Source of the DNA: Pararoseburia sp963661325
GTDB taxonomy: Bacteria > Bacillota > Clostridia > Lachnospirales > Lachnospiraceae
Reading direction: 5' to 3'
DNA: 17,322 nt
Assembly (NCBI GenBank): GCA_963661325.1
Contig: CAVLBP010000049.1
Coordinates: forward strand, 1-17,322
This document shows positions 14,043 to 17,322 of this stretch, piece by piece (position 1 is the first letter of the stretch; every line of letters starts with the position of its first letter). Below the pieces are notes generated by a model. The model ran no database searches. It worked only from the letters and a program-made list of their open reading frames with translations, and had not been told where the DNA came from. Position numbers and translations under genes: made by a program.

Positions 14043-14047
14043 ATAGT
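14018..14047 (+). promoter_or_regulatory. sigma-A promoter of rsuA
   Basis: TTGATA (14018-14023), an 18-base spacer and TATAGT (14042-14047) each match consensus at five of six bases. Transcription would start near 14054, about 23 bases before the rsuA ATG. The -35 lies within the first codons of the divergent ylbJ-like gene, and the -10 begins at the first base of its start codon. Confidence 0.55.
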
Positions 14048-14048
14048 T

Positions 14049-14077
14049 AATCTATGAAGACGAGATAGGAAATATGA
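14049..14077 (-). promoter_or_regulatory. probable sigma-E promoter of the ylbJ-like gene
   Basis: On the minus strand TCATATT (complement of 14071-14077) fits the mother-cell sigma-E -35 consensus KMATATT exactly. After 14 bases CATAGATT (complement of 14049-14056) fits the -10 consensus CATACAHT at seven of eight positions. The usual distance puts the transcript start within a base or two of 14042, the A of the ylbJ ATG. The -35 overlaps the rsuA start codon on the other strand. Confidence 0.62.
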
Positions 14078-14796
14078 TGAGATTAGATAAATTTTTGAGC
14101 AACTTAGGGATCGCTTCCCGGTCTGAGATCAAAAAAATAGTAAAAAAGGGAGCGGTCCGCGTCAATGGATCTGTCGTCAGTGACGGCAAATTTCAGATAG
14201 ATGAAACAAAGGATGAGGTCTTGTATCAGGGAAAGAAAGTGGAATATGAGGCTTTGGTCTATTATGCCTTTCACAAACCGGCAGGCTGCGTCTGCGCCGC
14301 CAGGGATGCCCTGCATCCGACGGTCTTTGACTATGTACCCATGAATGCAAAGCAAGACCTTTTTACGGTAGGACGGCTGGATCTGGATACGGAAGGACTT
14401 TTGCTGATCACCAACGACGGTGCTTTATCCCACGCTTTGCTCAGTCCCAAAAAGCACGTACAAAAGACTTACCTGGCTTATTTAGATGCCCCGGCAGAAC
14501 CTGCCGATATCCGGCTTTTTGCGGAAGGGATCGATATCGGTGAAAAAAGACTGACCAAGCCGGCAGAACTGGTCATTGATCAAGAAGATCCGACACACGT
14601 CTATATCACGATTTCCGAGGGTATGTATCATCAGGTGAAACGCATGGTGCACGCAATCGGCAAGGAAGTCCTATATTTGAAACGATTATCTATGGGTAAG
14701 TTTACATTAGAAGATTCCTTGAAAAAGGGAACTTATCGCACATTGACAGAAAAGGAAATGAACTATGTTAGAGAATATAAAGGCAGTACTCTTTGA
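14077..14796 (+). CDS. rsuA: 16S rRNA pseudouridine(516) synthase RsuA
   Basis: RsuA converts U516 of 16S rRNA to pseudouridine. From the second of two adjacent ATGs the 239-residue product begins Met-Arg-Leu-Asp-Lys-Phe-Leu, the standard RsuA opening. AGGA at 14067-14070 is then six bases from the start, against three for the ATG at 14074. The N-terminal 60 residues are an S4 RNA-binding domain. The catalytic domain has Gly99-Arg-Leu-Asp102-Leu-Asp-Thr-Glu-Gly, with Asp102 as nucleophile, the same number I recall for E. coli. Glu-Gly-Met-Tyr-His-Gln-Val-Lys-Arg-Met near the C-terminus is typical. The related RluB/RluE groups are less likely from length and opening. Its last 32 bases overlap the next gene. 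Confidence 0.9.
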   Translation: MRLDKFLSNLGIASRSEIKKIVKKGAVRVNGSVVSDGKFQIDETKDEVLYQGKKVEYEALVYYAFHKPAGCVCAARDALHPTVFDYVPMNAKQDLFTVGRLDLDTEGLLLITNDGALSHALLSPKKHVQKTYLAYLDAPAEPADIRLFAEGIDIGEKRLTKPAELVIDQEDPTHVYITISEGMYHQVKRMVHAIGKEVLYLKRLSMGKFTLEDSLKKGTYRTLTEKEMNYVREYKGSTL

Positions 14797-15409
14797 TCTG
14801 GACGGCACGCTGGTAGACTCCATGTGGGTCTGGAAGCAGATCGATCTGGATTATCTGGGAAAGTGGCATTTATCTATGCCCCAAAGCCTGCAAAAAGATA
14901 TTGAGGGCATGAGTATGCGGGAAACCGCCTGCTTCTTTCAAAAAGAGTTTGGCATCACGGATGATATTGATACCATGATGGCAGAATGGAATGCCATGGC
15001 AATGGATGCCTATGCCAATCAGGTAACTTGGAAGCCGGGGGCAGAAGCATTTTTGCAAAGATTACGGGAAAATGGCATTGCTACAGGTATCGCGACCAGC
15101 AATTCCAAGGAATTGTTGCAGGCAGTCGCGGATGCACTGGGAATGAAAAACTATATCGATTATTTTTTGACCGGAAATGAAGTAGATCGCGGCAAACCGG
15201 CACCGGATATCTATTTAAAAGCAGCAGAACATTTAAGCGTGCAGCCAAAGGACTGTCTGGTATTTGAGGACATCTGTCCGGGCATCATGGCAGCGAAAAA
15301 TGCAGGAATGAAGGTCTGCGCGGTTTATGATGATTATTCCAGGGATATTACGGCAGAAAAGATTGCCTTGGCAGACTATTACATTAGAGATTACAGGCAG
15401 ATGGATTAG
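14765..15409 (+). CDS. HAD-superfamily hydrolase, beta-phosphoglucomutase-like
   Basis: A 214-residue haloacid dehalogenase-type phosphatase or phosphomutase. All four motifs are present: Phe-Asp11-Leu-Asp13-Gly-Thr-Leu-Val-Asp (motif I, Asp11 nucleophile); Ala-Thr-Ser-Asn-Ser (motif II); Arg-Gly-Lys-Pro-Ala-Pro-Asp (motif III lysine); and Phe-Glu-Asp-Ile-Cys-Pro-Gly (motif IV). The helical cap between motifs I and II (about 16-85) places it in the beta-phosphoglucomutase/phosphoglycolate phosphatase group. The substrate cannot be told from sequence. AAAGGA lies just upstream of the ATG, inside rsuA. The 32-base overlap with rsuA in another frame implies co-transcription and probably coupled translation, without proving a shared pathway. 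Confidence 0.9.
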   Translation: MLENIKAVLFDLDGTLVDSMWVWKQIDLDYLGKWHLSMPQSLQKDIEGMSMRETACFFQKEFGITDDIDTMMAEWNAMAMDAYANQVTWKPGAEAFLQRLRENGIATGIATSNSKELLQAVADALGMKNYIDYFLTGNEVDRGKPAPDIYLKAAEHLSVQPKDCLVFEDICPGIMAAKNAGMKVCAVYDDYSRDITAEKIALADYYIRDYRQMD

Positions 15410-15423
15410 AACAGGACATTAGT

Positions 15424-17322
15424 ATGGAAGCAACACAAGATTTTTTACCGATTTCAAAAGAAGATATGAAACGACGGGGCATAGACCGGTTGGATTTTGT
15501 CTATGTATGCGGAGATGCCTATGTGGATCATCCGTCCTTTGGACATGCCATTATCACGCGCCTCTTGGAATCTTATGGCTATAGCGTGGGGATCATTGCC
15601 CAGCCGGATTGGAAAGATGATGCATCTATCAGTATTCTGGGAGAACCGCGTCTTGGCTTTTTGGTTTCCGGTGGCAATATGGATTCTATGGTCAATCATT
15701 ATTCGGTATCCAAAAAGAGACGTCAGACCGATGCCTTTTCTCCGGGGGGCGTCATGGGAAAACGCCCGGATTATGCTTCGATCGTATATTGCAATCTGAT
15801 CCGCCGGACTTACAAGCATACACCGATCATCATTGGTGGTATCGAAGGCAGTCTGCGTCGTCTGGCACATTATGACTATTGGTCAAATAAAGTCAAACGT
15901 TCCATTCTCATGGATTCCGGTGCTGACCTGCTCTCTTATGGTATGGGCGAGCGTTCAATCATTGAGATTGCAGAGGCACTTGCCGCAGGTATCGACGTCA
16001 AGGATATTACCTATATCCGCGGGACTGTCTTTCGGACGCAGGACACTTCTTTTATCGAAGATGCCATTCTTTTGCCGTCTTATGAAGAGATTTCTTCCAG
16101 TAAAGAGGCTTATGCTAAGAGTTTTTATACCCAGTATCAGAATACGGATGCCTTTAGTGCCAAAAAGATGGCAGAAGCCTATCCGCATGGCATTTATGTC
16201 GTACAAAATCCACCACAAAAGCCGCTTTCCATGCAGGAAATGGATGATGTTTATGCCTTGCCTTATATGCGTACCTATCATCCCATCTATGAAAAGGATG
16301 GTGGGATCCCTGCCATTTCTGAGGTCAAGTTCAGCCTGATCAGCAACCGCGGCTGTTTTGGCGGCTGCAATTTTTGTGCTCTGACTTTCCATCAGGGACG
16401 CATTGTGCAAACACGCAGCCATGCATCCATTCTTGCAGAGGCAGAGTGCATGATCCGGGATAAAGACTTCAAAGGCTATATCCATGATGTCGGCGGTCCG
16501 ACTGCCAATTTCCGCCATCCGTCCTGTCAAAAGCAACTGACCAAGGGCGTTTGTATGAACCGACAGTGTCTTTTTCCAAAGCCTTGTAAGAATCTGACGG
16601 TCGACCACAAGGATTATTTAAAACTTCTCCGCAAATTACGCGCTTTGCCGGGGGTAAAAAAGGTCTTTGTGCGATCCGGTATCCGTTTTGATTATTTGCT
16701 GGAAGATCCGGATGATTCCTTTTTCCGGGAATTGTGCCAATATCATGTCAGCGGTCAGTTAAAAGTGGCGCCGGAACATATCAGTGACAATGTCTTAAAA
16801 TACATGGGAAAGCCACCGGTAGCCGTCTATGATCGTTTCAAGGACAAATACCGCATGATCAATGAAAAGATCGGAAAGAAGCAATACCTTGTGCCATATC
16901 TGATGTCATCGCATCCGGGATCCACCTTAAAGGATGCCATTGCTTTGGCAGAATATCTGCGGGATCTTGGCTATATGCCGGAACAGGTACAGGATTTTTA
17001 CCCGACACCATCGACCATATCCACCTGTATGTACTATACAGGACTGGATCCGGCGACCATGGAGCCTGTTTATGTGGCGCACAATCCACATGAAAAAGCC
17101 ATGCAGCGCGCTCTCATCCAGTACCGGAATCCAAAAAACTACGATCTGGTTTATGAAGCGCTTAAGAAAGAGCATCGGGAAGATCTGATTGGTTTTGATA
17201 AGCACTGTCTGATCCGCCCGCGCAAATTAGCGGAAGAAAGGCAAGAGCAAAATCATAAGAAAAAACAGGATAGTAAATATCAATCCAAAGATAAGCGGCA
17301 GCATAGTAAAAAAGTAACGCAT
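15424..17322 (+). CDS. YgiQ family radical SAM protein (3' end beyond the window)
   Basis: An open frame of 633 codons runs from ATG to the end of the window without a stop, so the gene is incomplete at its 3' end. The product is a YgiQ-family (UPF0313) radical-SAM protein. Residues 1-300 form the family's N-terminal region, with a Gly-Gly-Ile-Glu-Gly-Ser-Leu-Arg-Arg block (about 139-147). The radical-SAM site Cys311-x3-Cys315-x2-Cys318 sits in Asn-Arg-Gly-Cys-Phe-Gly-Gly-Cys-Asn-Phe-Cys. The DUF3362-type C-terminal part and a very basic, lysine- and glutamine-rich tail follow. The family reaction is not known to me. Few residues should be missing, since the basic tail is already reached. It starts 14 bases after the HAD gene, preceded by AGGAC, so it is the third gene of the rsuA operon. 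Confidence 0.92.
   Translation, partial: MEATQDFLPISKEDMKRRGIDRLDFVYVCGDAYVDHPSFGHAIITRLLESYGYSVGIIAQPDWKDDASISILGEPRLGFLVSGGNMDSMVNHYSVSKKRRQTDAFSPGGVMGKRPDYASIVYCNLIRRTYKHTPIIIGGIEGSLRRLAHYDYWSNKVKRSILMDSGADLLSYGMGERSIIEIAEALAAGIDVKDITYIRGTVFRTQDTSFIEDAILLPSYEEISSSKEAYAKSFYTQYQNTDAFSAKKMAEAYPHGIYVVQNPPQKPLSMQEMDDVYALPYMRTYHPIYEKDGGIPAISEVKFSLISNRGCFGGCNFCALTFHQGRIVQTRSHASILAEAECMIRDKDFKGYIHDVGGPTANFRHPSCQKQLTKGVCMNRQCLFPKPCKNLTVDHKDYLKLLRKLRALPGVKKVFVRSGIRFDYLLEDPDDSFFRELCQYHVSGQLKVAPEHISDNVLKYMGKPPVAVYDRFKDKYRMINEKIGKKQYLVPYLMSSHPGSTLKDAIALAEYLRDLGYMPEQVQDFYPTPSTISTCMYYTGLDPATMEPVYVAHNPHEKAMQRALIQYRNPKNYDLVYEALKKEHREDLIGFDKHCLIRPRKLAEERQEQNHKKKQDSKYQSKDKRQHSKKVTH

Noticed and set aside
15833..16608. 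Long open frames on both strands inside ygiQ.
   Set aside because: They are out of frame with a clear radical-SAM gene, show no motif, and have the arginine/serine/methionine-rich composition of shadow frames.
1..17322. Search for a defence system, CRISPR array, insertion sequence, prophage, toxin-antitoxin pair or tRNA.
   Set aside because: No direct-repeat array, transposase, integrase, terminal inverted repeats, toxin-like pair or tRNA cloverleaf was seen; almost every base is covered by conserved chromosomal genes.

Overview
The window looks like chromosomal housekeeping DNA from a spore-forming Clostridia, most likely a Lachnospiraceae. Several signs point that way: the gene order rpmB / gls24-fakA / recG and yicC-remA-gmk-rpoZ, a standalone CinA C-terminal domain, an alpha/beta-type small acid-soluble spore protein, a YlbJ-type sporulation membrane protein, strong AGGAGG-type ribosome binding sites and moderate G+C. 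The family assignment is inference. There is no tRNA, rRNA, CRISPR array, insertion sequence or prophage, and no gene-free stretch longer than about 225 bases.

Layout. (1) 16-156: a tiny cysteine-rich membrane protein of unknown function. (2) 191-645: rpmB (minus strand) with its terminator and sigma-A promoter, back to back with the promoter of the next block. (3) 646-4762: a plus-strand operon gls24-fakA-recG, closed by a strong hairpin that can also serve the convergent minus-strand genes. (4) 4803-6853, minus strand: rqcH and, behind it, a divergent alpha/beta SASP with a possible forespore promoter. (5) 7008-13120: ten tightly packed plus-strand genes (yicC, remA, gmk, rpoZ, rimO, pgsA, pncC, rsmD, coaD and a coiled-coil DivIVA/SepIVA-like gene) behind one near-consensus sigma-A promoter. 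(6) 13107-14042, minus strand: a YlbJ-like membrane protein whose 3' end overlaps the preceding gene and whose apparent sigma-E promoter would start the transcript at or very near the ATG. (7) 14077-17322: rsuA, a HAD hydrolase and ygiQ (cut by the window end).

How the genes work together. Much of the block serves ribosomes and translation: rpmB (L28), rimO (uS12 methylthiolation), rsmD and rsuA (16S rRNA modification), rqcH (rescue of stalled 50S subunits) and yicC (RNA-cleavage family). Lipid and cofactor functions are interleaved: fakA (acyl-phosphate supply), pgsA (phosphatidylglycerol) and coaD (coenzyme A). RNA polymerase omega and guanylate kinase sit together, as they often do. Two genes, the SASP and the YlbJ-like protein, belong to sporulation.

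I found no clear unknown multi-gene system. The observations most worth following are the SepIVA-like coiled-coil protein beside coaD, which matches an actinobacterial septation protein in features and neighbourhood, and the interlocked rsuA/ylbJ divergent promoters with a probable leaderless sigma-E transcript.
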